Positions 23,501 through 38,500 of a stretch of DNA of 64,000 nucleotides are shown here, one piece after another. The position numbers and the translations under genes were made by a program. The stretch's first letter is position 1. Every line of letters starts with the position of its first letter. Source of the stretch: Paragonimus westermani (lineage: Eukaryota; Platyhelminthes; Trematoda; Plagiorchiida; Troglotrematidae); the NCBI GenBank assembly GCA_008508345.1, contig QNGE01000299.1:154888-218887 (forward strand), read 5' to 3'. Below the pieces are notes generated by a model. That model had not been told where the DNA came from and did not search any database. It saw only the letters and a program-made list of their open reading frames with translations.

Positions 23501-26500
23501 CACTCCTGAGGAAGGCCGCCTGAGGTGGTTGAAACGTAGAGTATTACAACTTGCTCGAAACGTTGTGTTATTCCCAATCTGTTTATCAATTAGTTTAATT
23601 ATTCATTTTCGAAAATATTTCTGTGTGGTTACCCCAAAAAACTTGACTCTCTCTGCATCTGTTTTAAAAGGGCCTTTTTTCTATATCTTAAGACCTTGAA
23701 TATTGTCACGTGGGACATTAAAGTGTGAGGTATGTTTTATGATCTGAATTTAGAAATTCTTTGGTTCACTCAATTGCTTCCAAATCCAAACCAACTTTGA
23801 AGCAGACGATAGAATTTGGGACAAAGATGAACGAACGATGGTGCTGATGACTTTGATGTTGGTGATCACAACGACAATGTCGATGAAGTTCCTGGTGATC
23901 ATAACAGTAACGGTAATGGTCAACGTATTCTACATTGCTGGTGGTTTTTCAGGTGCAAGTGTTCGATGACGACACACCCAATGACAGGCGCACAAGACCG
24001 ATTCCTCAATGGGCTTGCCAATGAATATCAGAGTTGTGACACACACACACACGCAGGGGGACACAACCCGAATAGGATACAACAGTGGCAGATGTAAAAA
24101 TTAAAGGTCAATATGCCGGGTTCCACAATTTCCCAGTGACACATCTTACAAATACCTAAGGAAGACATTCACGTTTATGTGATCAGATAAACAAATAGCA
24201 ATGTAAGACATGCGTATAATATCTAGCGCCGTCTGACTTCTAGATCTTGTAAACGGATGTCAAACATGAAACGTGTATGCATAAAATATCGCAATTTGCC
24301 TTGTCAAACGGATTTGGTCGACTAAGGTTAATCTCCTGACTGACCAAGAGTGCACTGACAATGCCGAGCTGATATATCGTATAGTGTAAGTGTCGTGTGA
24401 CGATTGAAGTTGACTGGTTCTAAGACCCGATACTGAAGAACTTGATTGGTATTCGAGCAAATATACTAGGGAGAAAGGTGGTTGAGAGGATAACATAGAA
24501 GATTAGAATGATTAGTGTAAACGTTGCTAATTCTGAAGAGTAAAAGTGTATGTGGTAGGTTCAATAACAATGAGGTGGGCGATGTTTTTTCCCTTACTGA
24601 TGATAATGGTGATGCCCTGTAGTGAGTATGACTGCAAACGGGCGTAAGGAAACCGACTGAATTTATTTGACTTTCTACATCTGACTTGAACTGCTAAGTG
24701 TACGCATTGACAACCTACCGTAAAATTATTTTGTTTCATTTGATAGGTATGTTGCACGACAACCAATGACATCGAAGCATAATTCTAGCAACCAATCAAT
24801 GGAAATTTATTTGTACTCAGCCTACTCACCATTCTCCATTCAGGATGAACATGGTCGACTCCGATATTCTCCACAAAACTTGCAAAACCTTCATTCAACC
24901 ACAAATCGTCCCACCACGTCAAAGTGACCAAATTGCCAAACCACTGTACTGGTGAAGACAGTCAATAGAGGTGAAATAATTACGGATATGTAATGAATGA
25001 TTCCAGTTTCCTTTTGCCTATATATTATGGGAGTGTGTTCGTGATAAGGGTCATATCTAGGCTAACTAGACTTATTTTCCGCTAGAAACAATAACAAGAG
25101 AAACCGGCCATTGTACAAAGCAAACCAAGCTGGGAAATAGTGTTTTGTATACTATGATTACATCTTTAATAAAACCACGTATATTGCACCGAAAGTATTT
25201 TGTTTGAGGAAAAATTATGACAGAAGAAATAAGGCAACTCAGAGGATTATATCAAACTGAACATCACCCAAACTTTATTACAGCTTTGTTACTCACATAA
25301 ACGTTTTAACCAGCTCACTTCGAGAATAGGTACTAGATTGAATTGTTCTTTTATCAAACCTACCCACACATGCAAATCCTCGTTGGGACCGGAATTCACT
25401 CTCTTACCATCGTGTCTGTGTTAAATACAATGCCACTAAGATCTCAGTAGTTGTGATTATATGATCATACTCAATTGCTCAACCACAGCCTTATGTGAGT
25501 GACGTTCAGCTTGTTCGACTATTTCGAAAGAACAAACAAAGTTGCTCTGTTCAACTCAATCTGCGACCGTTTAATCAAGACCACTCAGTTACACTGAAGT
25601 TAATGTCTTCACTGAACTAACTGAGCATGGTTTCACTCAGGAATGGAAGTTCGTAGGTATGGGTTAATTCAAAATGAACAGCACTCATACCTGATTGCAG
25701 CATTAACTTTCGGAGCGCTAGTAAGGGCAAAATTTCAGTCTACTACTTCAGTTAAAAATGGGAGAGTCAAAGGACAGAAAATTAAGCTAGCTTGGGAAAG
25801 TTCAACATGCAAAGCGAATGCATCTAATGTTGTGTTACGTAAGAATCCATTTGAACGCTTGCTAATGAAAGGTTGAGACAAACGAAATGTCGGAAAATCT
25901 CCACAAGATCCGAAATGACATTGTGACAGGTTAGCCCATGTCTTGAAGAAACCAGTATAACTATATTGACTTGCGAAAGGGTTACCGAAAACAACTATTT
26001 GCAACCTAATTGTCCCAGATAAGAGGTAGCTCTTGACAGTGAGATCGCAGTTAAATTGTTAGACGACTGGTATTGATAAGTTACCTGACTGATTCCCTTC
26101 CAAATAATGAGTGACAACAGACAATAAAGATAGTCTCATTCGCGTTATATATAGCGCACACTCACAAGAATACTTATATGTAGCCACTAACCAACCTGAT
26201 TGGAAAACTGTAGGACAAAATACTATTCCAACGACAATGATCTATTCTGACGCTATACTTGAGCATCCTTATTTCAATATACGTATCTTAATTTTCTGAC
26301 GTACATCTTACACGGAGTTTCTAATTACATACCGGGTACAGTGTACTTGTCAATCGGACGTTTATTTATCAATTCGGTCAACGAAATTTCACTTCCATGC
26401 AGACTTTCATTTTTAAGGTACCATCCTCTTCGTGCTGAGTTGTTATTTCAGAAAACCGAAGACTAGTTGTTACATAGAAGTTACGGTATACTCAATTGCA

Positions 26501-29500
26501 ATACAGAAAGGTTTGCGCGTTTGTGAATAGTATGAGCAGCAAATGTGCTGTATACCTTCTAAATCAGTGATAACGCAAACTAGTGGCCTACTAGAGCATC
26601 AAGCCCACATCAACTGAAGAAATTGAAGCGGTTAAGTATTAGTTCGCGGTTACATATTATAGTATGCCATAGGTTAGAATATATTATTAGTACACATAAT
26701 CAACAGAAAAAGCCTCGTATCTTGTTTAAACGTGTGCCTTGCCTGATGAGCAATCTCATGTGAGACTACAGTGGCTACTTTCTGTCGTCCTGCGGCAGTG
26801 CCCGTTTTCGGGTCCCAAAGCATGGTCGCCTCACGGTAGATAATAAGTCCCCAGTTCTCCATTGCGCCCGCGAGGAAATCTGGCACAGCAACCATATCTA
26901 TAAATATAACGTGAAAGTGCGTCCTCAAATCAAATGAAGTATGGGTTGCTCGAGTTGTTCCGCTTGTGAACGGATATACGTGAAATAAACAGTCAGTCCA
27001 AGTGACCATCAGCGAATTGATGCTAGTATCAACAGGACCGGACATCAGAATCAGAGACTCGTTGAAAAGTGCCAGAATGCAAGTCCAAATATTTGGCCAC
27101 CGAACCAGAGGGGAAAAAACAAATGGAGTTGTGAGAAGTTGCGTAGGTTTTTTTCTTCGAACTGTTTCAATCTTTGCTCCTCACATCCAACTTACCGAAC
27201 CATCTCTCACGCTGTTTGGAATCCACAGAACAAGCCTTGGTAGATTTTAAGGCAGCTGCCGAAGGCTAATCGATTTCAGTCGATGACAGGAGAACGTAAC
27301 AGCTCAGGAACTTTAGGAACGAAGTTAACTTTGTTTCCTACTGTAAAGCTGATGTTTAGCTAGCTCCGAGTTGTGGTAAGAACAAGTCAAGTGAATTCAT
27401 GTGATTTCTGATTGATATATTGTCAGTAGAACAAAGTCAAGTATAGCACATAACATAAAACCCGATAAATATAAACACATGCGATGAGAAGAAGTTAGAG
27501 TTGGTATTGGGCCCAACACGGGAGTCAGTTGTGTAGTGAAGTGGACAGAAATCTTCATAGGTAGAGCAGTCGTAAGGAACATCTTCTGTTTAAATCGTTA
27601 ATTAAAGCATGGGAACTCAGAGTGTTTCGAACTGAATACCACTCATACCTGGACACAGACTTTGAATTCAGATAAGCTTTTCGGCTAGCTTAATTCGACA
27701 GAAAGACAGTAAAATCGAGTTGCGTCTCATATAAATAGCCCAACGATATAACATGTCCTTGTCCTGGCCACCCCTCATTTTTGTGAGGGTAGCACGTTTT
27801 GCAGAAGGCTAGCAACCTCTTAGTTTGTATGACTAAACGATCATGTTCAATCACTCAACCACAACCCTGCCTGAGCAGTGTTCAAGAAACAATTAGGTGG
27901 GCTGCTTCCTGCATTCGGTAATCTTGTGGAAGGGACATCTCAGTTAGGTTGAAGATATTGTCTTCAGTGAACGAACTGAACAACACATAAATTGACGAAC
28001 GACTTTCACAAAAATCCTGTCAGTTGCTTCCTTTTGAAGTGGACTAACGGGAAGTCCTATTCAGGAACGGTGGCTTCAATCAAGTGTGAGTGGTGTTTAA
28101 TTTCACACTTTCCGTCCAACTAAGTCTTTTGGATTACTCAACTGGCAACATGTCCCTAATCAACATTTTCCTATACAGAATGCTCATACCAACCATCACA
28201 TCGGTATAGTAGTGGTTGATTTGGAGGAGTAATGGACCAAAATCATCCCTCAAGCCTTGTATTGGGGTTGTCTTGCGTTCTACACCCTGATCATCGAACG
28301 ACGTGCAAACAGGCGCTTTGAACTAATGCTGCTTTCGATCTGGATTGGAACACAGTTTGGTAGTTGAAAAGAAATCCCCGTTTTCAGTAGCTAATACACT
28401 ACTTAAATATCATCAGTAGCCCTGTCGCATACATTAAGATTATGGATTTAATAGGTAATTTTTTAATCATATGGCAGCTTACCGGTTTTTTCCAGTGGAT
28501 AAGCTACTTCGTAGTAGTCTTCAAAGAAGCGTATGATTTTCTGACCAATTTCCAAGGCATACTTAGCAGCGTGTATCAGCTCGGGCCGGGCCCAAACGGT
28601 GAACTGGAAAAGAGGTGGGAATATGATCAACTGATCAGATCATCTTCCGATTTTCTTGTAAGTCTACAGGCGGTAATATAGCACTATGACATACATACCT
28701 ATTCATTTGATCAACCGTTCATGTACGAAGCGCAGCGAAAAATTATTACTCAAATGTTCCACACTTACGTTACGGCCCTTGGAGTCAACAGCTGACAAAG
28801 ATTTGAACTGACACACTACAAAGGCTAACAGATACGTTGAGGTATTCACTGTGGGACGGAATTCGTCTGCAATCCAATCGTCCGGTAGTTCTACTGATCT
28901 CTCTAGAGCCATATTCGAGAGCGATATGTATTCTTTGTTTCGCACAATCGTGATCTAGGGGTAGATTGAAAACGAGCTAAGTTAAAATGTGATGAAAGAT
29001 TTCCTACAGTGATTAGGATCAGATAAGTAAACCCAACAGATCTTATGGTCAACTTAACGACATAACACATACAAGTGAAACGCATGAACTTGCCTTAAAT
29101 TTGGCTTTAAAAACAGGTTCATCCCAACAGGGAAAGACACGTCTGGCGTCTGTCGGTTGCAGTTGACTGGTGGCAAGATATCTGTGAACGTAAGAAAAGT
29201 CGTGAAGCTGATGGTATTCTAAGAAATTATCATAAATGTAACTATAAGGTACCTTGCTAAGAGGGTCATTCCTTAAATAAGACCATTTCTACTGAAATAA
29301 TGAAGATTCCTTTAAAAATCCGGTCTATTGAGCAGACAACCTGAAGCACAAGCATCCGAAGTAAAAACGACCACACCAGACTGACTCAGCATTTTAAGGA
29401 TAAGTTTAGCGTCTAGGCAATTTTCAAGTTCACTGAGACAAACAGAAGACAGTTTTGTCTTGGCTTTCTGTACAAGAGTCATATCGAACCTAAGTTTGGT

Positions 29501-32500
29501 TGAATTGCCTTTGCGAATGTCTCATCTATATGTTAAGAGTTTTCATTTACTAATGGTTGTAGTGGAAATGGCTGACCTTCAGATTATATATTCGAGCCGA
29601 CTGTAATCACACTTTTGAAGCTGAACCAAAATAGTGTATCCAATCCGTTTTTCTTGACCCGTTCCGTCCTTGTTTTAATTCAACGGGAAAAGTCATATTA
29701 ACTTAAGCATTACAGAAAAGTCCTCCGTTAATTCTGGTGGAAACTGGGCTGATGAATCAGGAGTATTTTATTCATTTAATTGATTAATCAATTACCCACT
29801 GCTTGGAACTTGGCGATGACATGCTAGTCTCGATCTTGTTTAACTCGTCATATATAAGAAGTCGGCCTGAATGTGGTCCAAACCGGTAACTCCATAACTT
29901 ACTAGCCGTGGCTCACATTTTCTTGACAACTACAGGTATGTCGTTATATATCATAATCATAACTTCGTGGTTTAGCGGTCTCTTGATGTCAGCAAACCCG
30001 CGCATTCAGTAGTGGATAGTGGATACATCTGCGCTGTCGTATACATTTATACCCAACTACCTCTCGTCTGATAGTTTCAATATCTTTCTTCCGAATGTGA
30101 TGTTACTATTAAAGTTTCTCCCCGTTTTTATCCACTGTCATACCAAACTGCCATCTGGCTAACGAACATAACCCGATTGGACCACAATGAACTTCATTCA
30201 TGTGATTTTCAATCTTCTTTCTACAGATTGTGCTGGTAAAACCGCAAACGGTGTAACGTAAGACGCTTGTGTTGACTTTTATGCATGGGCGTTCTGCGGC
30301 TCCGGTCAGTGTGACAGGCTAAGTAGGAAACGGACGTCACCAAATTGTACAACAGTTAACGATTTCAATTTTACACCCCTTTATTGATGTGAAGGGTTCG
30401 AATCGAAATTTGCACGGCTCCATTGAACAAACCGGAACAGCAATAAAGTAGGCCATAGCGTAATTTTGATTCACAGATAGGCACAGTGAACCGCGCAGAA
30501 TAGTCAATACATTTAAAAGGTTTGGTTGTGATATAAATTGATTACAGTTCAGGTTAACTGCAACCAATCATGTACGATCGGGTGTTTTGGCTATTGTGGA
30601 TGCAAAAGAATGCCACAGCCGTCAAGTTTGATGAAAGAAATTGTGGGTCTCAGTGACACTGGTTAAGAGAAGTGATTGTGTCACGGTCGTTCGGTGGCGT
30701 ATCCAACATACAGTAAGCTCTGTTCTTGACGTTTGTTTGCAAGGCTCACTTGTCCCATACTGTTTCGTTAATTTCCTTGAAACTCAAAAAGACTATTTAA
30801 ACATGTCCCTTTTGAAAAAATGCAGTCAATACAACAATTACTTTGTCTAATATGCCCTCGCGCCAGAGTTCAGTCTACTAAGGAAGATGACACTTACCCC
30901 GCTAAGTGACTGGTAGATTTCGGTTCACATTAGACTGTCACATTCGCCAAAGCCAAACGTCGTGCATGCAAAACGGTCAACAAAAGTGGTTTGCATACAG
31001 TGGTTTCACTCAAACCATGTATCTAGCGCGAACTCGATGGAATAAGACCTAGGTTAACATGTAACTCTAATCACTCGAAAACAAAACCAGTGGCCCCGAT
31101 GCTGAAATCTGGCCTGAGAAGGAAGACGTCGATAGTATGATGCAAGAAACGGCTCCACATTGGAGTGTGCAACATAAACCATCATGGACAAACGCTCAGT
31201 TGCACTGGTTTTCCTGGCGTTATACAAAGTGTCGTATTTCGGTAGGGAGTTATTCTACTACCAAACACCCGTGCGCAAAATTAGTAGCGGATTCGTCATT
31301 GCCTCACACAAACCTGAAGAGAAATAATTTATATATACATTCAGGTGATTCCATGAGTGATTCATTAACAATGAACCAAGTAAGTCAGAAGTGTTTGACT
31401 ATAATTACGAGCGTCATCGAAATCCACTGTGAATCCCGTGTGGTTCCTTTTGTTCAATTATCATTTGAGAGATTTAAACCGAATGATGTAGTCACATGTA
31501 TAGTCTGTTTTGTAAACAGCCGGTGACCCAACAAATACAAACGCATACAGGGAATGAGTGTACGCTGTTTGCCTTCCCATTTTCTTCCACGTGTGGTACG
31601 AATTAAAACTAGCTAATGCTTTGTAATATGCCTGGCCTTGGGTCATAACATGAACCCACGTTTGCGTGTACAGCTCAGATAGAATAAACCAGATTTTGCA
31701 TAGATTCCGCTGGCTATTCATCTTATGCCACACCTCAAACGTCCAAAAGCTGAGCGTTGAACCATCTTGCAACCTCTACCATTGAAGAGGGATTTGGTGT
31801 ATGTGCAACTCAGTACATCTTGTCCTTCCACTAGTTCGCGCTGTTCAAGTGAACTTGGACAAACGAAATGCACATTGTACGAACTTTTACTTGGAGACCG
31901 TTCCGGAAGCGAAACAATTGACCGTTAGTCGTTCAGCCAGTCAGTTGTGATGAGTGAGAAAGTGACCGATAGGTTTGGTTGTGATCCGTGTTATCGTGTG
32001 GCAACCATACGCGTTTGGGTTGAAGTAACATGCACCCGCGTCATACACCCAGTCCACCGTACACACAGTGTGATTCACGAGTACACTGATATAATTAGTC
32101 GGTGTAAACCCATGTTCAAAAACAACCTAACACTGTTTGAATCAAAACCTACATATCGGATATTTTTTGTTTTAAAACTTGTCCCTTCAGTTTACGATCA
32201 GTGAACTGGCTTATTTAATCAATTTCGTCTGGTCTGATGTAGATTTCAGAAACTTCTTCACGTATATCTATCGTGAGTTTTACTTGAAACGCTGGTTAGA
32301 AGGTTAGTTAGTACAGGCTGTGAAGAAAACCTCATGTGCATGTCGTTCTTTGACCACGCTCGTGTGTCATGTACTTTAGAGTCCTGTTCGCAGATACGGG
32401 AACTCTACTAATATTCAAGTAATTATTCACCGACCTTTCGTTATTTCTTACATACATTTACAAGGTAATTAAATCGATGAATATATTTGGGGTGCATTGC

Positions 32501-35500
32501 CGAGTCATATCCAGGCTTCCACCCAACGAAATCGTTACTGTTTTCCCGTGTTAGGAAATGAGTTTTGTGTGACAATTCTGCTTTTCCCGGTCATGTTGTT
32601 TTGTTATGAAAACATGCTGACCTTGGTCGTAGTAATCTGATTAGCCGTCTTCAAATCACATCATTTTAACAAACATACAGCTGGTCAATTCCATATTTAT
32701 TGTAGTGTTCGGCTGGCCAGAAGCTATTCGTGTTAGGCCTCCACACTTCTTTGAGGCAGTTTCAACCACATCATCTTCAAGCTTGATAGGGTGACCAGTA
32801 TTGCAGGTATTGCGTAAGGTACGTAATCTGAAATTCCTAAAACGGAGCTTGTTAGTAAACACATTGATAGAAACTATTTCCTTTATAAACTTACTGGAAA
32901 TTCATGGAGTTTAATGCCGACTACATAAAACAATGTGGAAGAGACAAAATGAGTTGAGAAGATATCTTAAGAAAGAACACTGAAATGGGCGTTTTATATA
33001 GATGTGAAAAACAAGCACCATGAATCTGGCACTCAGCAAAACATTCACCTAAATATCCCTATTATATTTAACTCAGGATTATTTCAACACGTGAAGTTAA
33101 TTAACTAATGCGTTGACACTAGCTGAAAGGAAGCTCGATAGTAGACCACCTGTTGATAATGTACGTACTCTATTGATGTGACAAGAATGCGACAGAAGAG
33201 TTGAATCAGACTTACGGATTTCTAACGGTTACATCAATACATTTGGAAATTAAATTTCAGAAAAAATTTCAAATGGCTATCATATTTGTCCATAAGATGT
33301 GACACATTATCCACAAAAATATATTATCCAGTCTATGTAAATGAATTGGACTGTAGAAACTGAATACTGGAGGTCAGAGAAATGTAAGTATTAGAGTTAG
33401 ATATTGTAATTTGCTGAAAGCTCATACAGAATTTGGTGTTAGCATGTTTTGCACACAAGGGTACAATGCCACAGCAAGAGTGAAAATTGGGCCTAATGCT
33501 TCGTATGGAAAGGAACTGACTGAAAAGCCTTTTGCAACGTAATAGCCAAGACTGTAGGTGGTGTTCATTTTGTTCAAAAAACCAGAACCCCTTAATGCTC
33601 ATCTTCACTCAAAATGTCGCAAAACAAGTCATTGCTTTCTGTGGTTTCAACTTAGAGATGAGTCCGAGTCGACAGAACGTCGTCTGAAGTTAACGGGACT
33701 GTTGTTATGTCTCCTCTCCAGACGATCGAGCTTTCACAGCATTACTCATAAGCGAATGTGGCTGAATGTTCATGTACGATGGTTCTGTCAGGTTTAATGT
33801 GAGGTCGACGGCGCAGTAGTGAACATGGTTCCCTCACGAAAGGTTGGCCGGAGTTCTAGCCGCGGTCGTGGCAATCATGCGCATTACTGACGAGCTCCAG
33901 CGAGAGCGAAACTTGAGTCTAGTGCCTGTTTTCGAAAGTAGCCGGCTGAAAAGTCTCTGGGAATGCGGCAGCTACGATCAGTTGTGGGTAATGTTCGGTT
34001 TAAATGTGTGCAGAATTTAATGGTAATTCTTACCTCCATTTAGGTCGAAGCATAATTTTTAATCGTGTGGTCCTGCGATTGGTCTAAATGGCGACTTCTG
34101 TCAAACCGCATAACGACATTCTGGCTGGCAGGATTAACAGATTTCTAGTAGCCAAAATTTACACTCACGAAACAATTTTTGGGCGGAGAGTGATGGTTTT
34201 TCACATCTAAATCGTATGCAAGTTTCCGCCTTCTTTTTCATTGTCAAGTCCGAATGGATGGGAATCCGGCGCACAATGAAGTGTATATTCGAATGTGGTC
34301 ACCCTAGTTCATACTCACATTTTAGTAACCCTGAGTGCTTCCACTAAAAAGCACATTGATTACTATTTACAATTTTGTGCCTAGTTCACAATCGGTTCAA
34401 CTGCTGGGGTGATTCACTTTTGAAAAATAACACAGTCAGCTATAAAGATAATTTCCAATCGCTGCGTTAACGACCACATATGTGGATTGCTGATCAAATG
34501 ATAACCACGTAGGATGAAGCATTGTTAGAAGAGCTGAAACCTGTTGAATAACGTCAAACTGCTGTTGTCAGCTAAATACCAATATATCATACAAGTGTAT
34601 AGTTTGGTCAAGAAGATATATCATATCATAAAAAGTCTGGATCATTTACTTTTTCTGTCCGCCTTCTTCGTATGAACTCAAATACCAACCCTTGAGGTCT
34701 GGTCTCAAATGAGAACGAAATTGTTCAAAGCTCACACGATAATATTTTCCGACTTGTAACTTTTCTACCAGTTTTATTCGAAACCATTGCATTTCTTCAT
34801 CGTAAGAAATGTTCTCAATTTTCAATGAGGCAACGTCCACAGGCTCCTGTTCATCATCAGTCCAAACGTGAACCTGCAGTGGACAACAGGACCACCATAA
34901 AAGCATTCATGCTATGTTTCACAAACATCTATCGAAATGAAACACGTAAAGCAAAACATCAGCTACCTACCAACGTAGTTTTGGTTTATCGACAATCTTT
35001 CCGCTAACTTTGATTGGACCCAATGAGCCGAAGTTTGTTGAGCCTAACTAGTCTATTATTTTCAGATGTTTGCATCTCCCCTTTCAATGCATCTATCATC
35101 TCGCGTTTCATACACAGATTATGGCGCAAGCTTAGAAAGTCAAGTTGGGTTCATGGAACTGCATTGTATAATCAAGGTCCATCACACAGCCTTTTTAAAA
35201 CGTGACGAGCAAGGTTCACTTATAAAACGCCAAACACCACAGCAACGTCTAACTTACGACGTAAATACTGTCAAAGTATCCATCCTGCATATCGTTACGG
35301 CGAAGGAGAAGTTAACACAATGACATACTCTATGAATGCAGGTATGTTTATCGTCCACTGGTAGTGACGCTTATCTTTTCTCACGTTCACCTTTAACACA
35401 AAATAACCATACAAAATGGCGAACACGCCAAAATATAAGACAGAAGAGACATTGGAGAAGGTGGAGGGGACACAGGTGTAGAAGAAAATGAGTTGCACCA

Positions 35501-38500
35501 CTGCTCAAGGAGATTCGTGACACCGGCGTCATTGATTTATATTTTTCTTCGGGTCGGACAACGTTCTCAATCGACGATATTCATTGTCCTTTGGTCCACG
35601 GCCAGGAAGCCAGAAACGCCCTATAAAACAAACCTTAATGTAGTATTTATATCCGGAGCCAATCATGCTCTGGCCATACACACTGTTTCTTCCACTGCTC
35701 GTAAACATGACACATTCTGGCAGATTGTGATCAGGCATTCGTAAGGTGTGACCGGGTCAACGAAGTCCCTGAGTTGATTTCCTTATACCCAGCGGCCGAT
35801 GGAGTCTGTCCTTTTCGAAGGTATGTCGTCAAACTTTGTCATTTTTTGACGAGGTGTTCCAAAACACACTCCACTTGTGCTTTGGAGATGCAGGTGTTTA
35901 AGAAAGGACAACCTGTGAACAATCTCTTAAAAATCGGGCATACTAACCAGGCGTTAATAGTTGATTAGGTTAAAAAACATCAGGTTATATCACAATCCAC
36001 TGTTAAGGCAAGATGTACAAAGTGAACTGTCATATGTTGAATGCTTCTCAGATTTACGGGTTTGTTTCGTGATCAAACTGAAATTTCATCCTACATACTT
36101 TGAGTGAAAGGCAGAGACCCGGGTTTAGGTCTAACGAGAAATGAATGTTTGTTTTTCCTGTCAAAACGTAAAACAGAACTCCCAGGCAGTTTTGACCATA
36201 ACCACAGTGTCGTTTGAAATGTGTGTGGACAGATAATTGTGTGTGTAACTCGCTGTGAAAATAATTCGTAAAAGACGGTGCGAATTTTCGTCATAACAGG
36301 CAACAAGACAATCAACATTTGGAAGGCAGCAAATAGCTACCAGTTGATTATCAAAAACAACTAAAGTGCGGTACATGTGATAGAACAAAACATCAGAAAC
36401 AGATAGATCAATAACTTACCTCCCATATATATCGAAATAACTAACTGTTTTATTTTGTGCCTCTTGTCCAGAAGAGGCATAGGCTCGCAGAGCTATTACT
36501 GTGCTATCAATATACCCTCTACAGAAACGTAGCATCGTCAACCCGTGCCCAGATTTCGATAGACTCAGTGATAGGGAGCCTACTGCAAACGTTCCCGGAT
36601 GTATTTCCAATCAGATTGTTATTACTAGGTTTACTAATCAAAATTTGTCCTTCTCCGCTCAGTTACAATTAGAGTCCAAACCGAATATTGGTGCACTAGT
36701 AATAGGGATTGTGAATGTTTCGAGAAGCTTCCCTTTTTAATTCTTTCGGTTCGGCATGGACTATGATACAATTCTTAGCTCATTCGGATGTCCGGCTGCG
36801 TATGCTGGCTCGATTATCAACATCTTATTCTGACTACCCGCACCAACCCCGTCAGAATGCGTGCTTTAACATGTAACTCACTCAACCGCCGTTTAGAGGG
36901 TTGGCATACTGACATGATCAACATGTTGTCCAAGATGACCACTCATTCACGCTTTCCTGATCATCTCACACAACAACCAGAAAGGGCGTTTCATCACAAT
37001 CATTTTGCCCTGGCACTTATTTGTTTGTGTGGAAACGGACTGGAAGCGTGTTCATGTTTAATGGAAATTTATTACACTCCATCAGTAAGCGAACTCATAA
37101 ATTCCCATAAGCATTCGGCATTTCTGGCAATATTCCGGGTGATAGAATTTATTATGCGGATCAATATTCCTGGTAGGTTGTACTGCACACGTGGGAATGA
37201 AAATAAGCGGATCACCTTCATTGTATCGGAATGAGTGAGACGGCAATTTCAGTCAACAATCGCCAACGTTTCAGTGCGACACGTCTTAATCTTGTTCCAT
37301 GCAGATCACTACCTTAATAGATCGTGTTCTTCCCGAAATCGGTCATAAATTTCATACAGTCGTTTTCAGCGTAAAGCAGTTATCCACTGCAGACACAGTA
37401 AATGCTCACAGTCTGTTTTATCGAAGCGTAACACATAAGCAACTTCGGTGGCACATACGTTGCATATTTTTGAGTACATATCTCCGCCAAATACTAATTG
37501 AGACTGCCATATATTCCAATTCTTAATGTCCTACATTTTTAACTTCTCGCAAAATTTCCTTAAAAGATTGAGGAACAAAAAGCTATCCATCAAGCAAAGT
37601 CAGTGGTTGCGTGAGTGTTTGTCATTTACTCGATGGTATCCAAAGAGGATATCAGCTATCATTGGTCATCAGACTGAACTATCAGGACAGTTAGTGCGTC
37701 GCCTGACGAGTTAAACGAGCAATCAGTGCATTCTTTGTATTCAACACACTATCAGTACTATCAAACAGAGCATACCCAGTATATGATTATTGATACGATA
37801 GTCATCACGGTTGTCTTATACGGAGGAGGACGGAATATCACTTCTCTCTACGGTTAGAATATAGACAGTGATGACTATTGTTAAGTAACCTGGAAAATTT
37901 ACTGAAATTAAAAAAGTCCGAATGTGAAAATCGAGGGTTTCTCTAAAAGGCTGTCCACTATTTACGTTCTTTCACGTGACTATGGTATATTGCACAAATT
38001 TTGAAACGGTCCTCTGATGGATTACAACCTAAATCGTGTACCTCGGACGCTGTTTTTGTCTGAAATTTTTAGTCAACTGTCCACATTTCATCTACTCTGA
38101 TAGAGTGTACAATTTGGTTTATCTGACCTTTCAAATTTGCAGGTTTCAGATCACCAAGGTTTTCGCAATTAATGTTACCCTCAACCCTGGTTGACAGAAT
38201 TTTCATTTATGACCTTTCAAAGTATTGTACTCACTAAACATAAACAAAGTTTTAGTAAGTGAGACAAACTGTTATCGTTATTCTTCTATTACAGACACCT
38301 TTCATATTTGAATCTACCTGTCATGTTCACACAAATTTTCCATCCAGTTTTTATCAAGAAGAGTCACTGAATTCTAGCGTTGTTCATGTTGGAACATATC
38401 TTTAACACATTGGCATGTTGTGGTTAGGGTTTTAACACCGGCTACTCGTTCACGGGACTCCCACATGATTGACTATACCATTGATTCTGCACTGGGTACA

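Larger units (their letters stand above)
22428..24829. other. Intron with a fold-back PLE repeat
   Basis: Holds the palindromic repeat at 23310-23590 and an AC run at 24039-24052. The remainder shows no gene. Confidence 0.5.

Noticed and set aside
36416..36610. Minus-strand open frame ending at a good donor (GGGAG|GTAAGT)
   Set aside because: The only AG acceptor lacks a pyrimidine tract. The phases do not fit between aminopeptidase exons 1 and 2, which join directly, and the opposite strand is equally open.
36788..37234. 148-codon plus-strand open frame
   Set aside because: No domain, no splice context and no neighbouring retroelement blocks that would explain it.
37796..37878. Interrupted inverted repeat around ATAGTCATCAC
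   Set aside because: Arms are short (11 bp) with a long loop; expected by chance at this scale.
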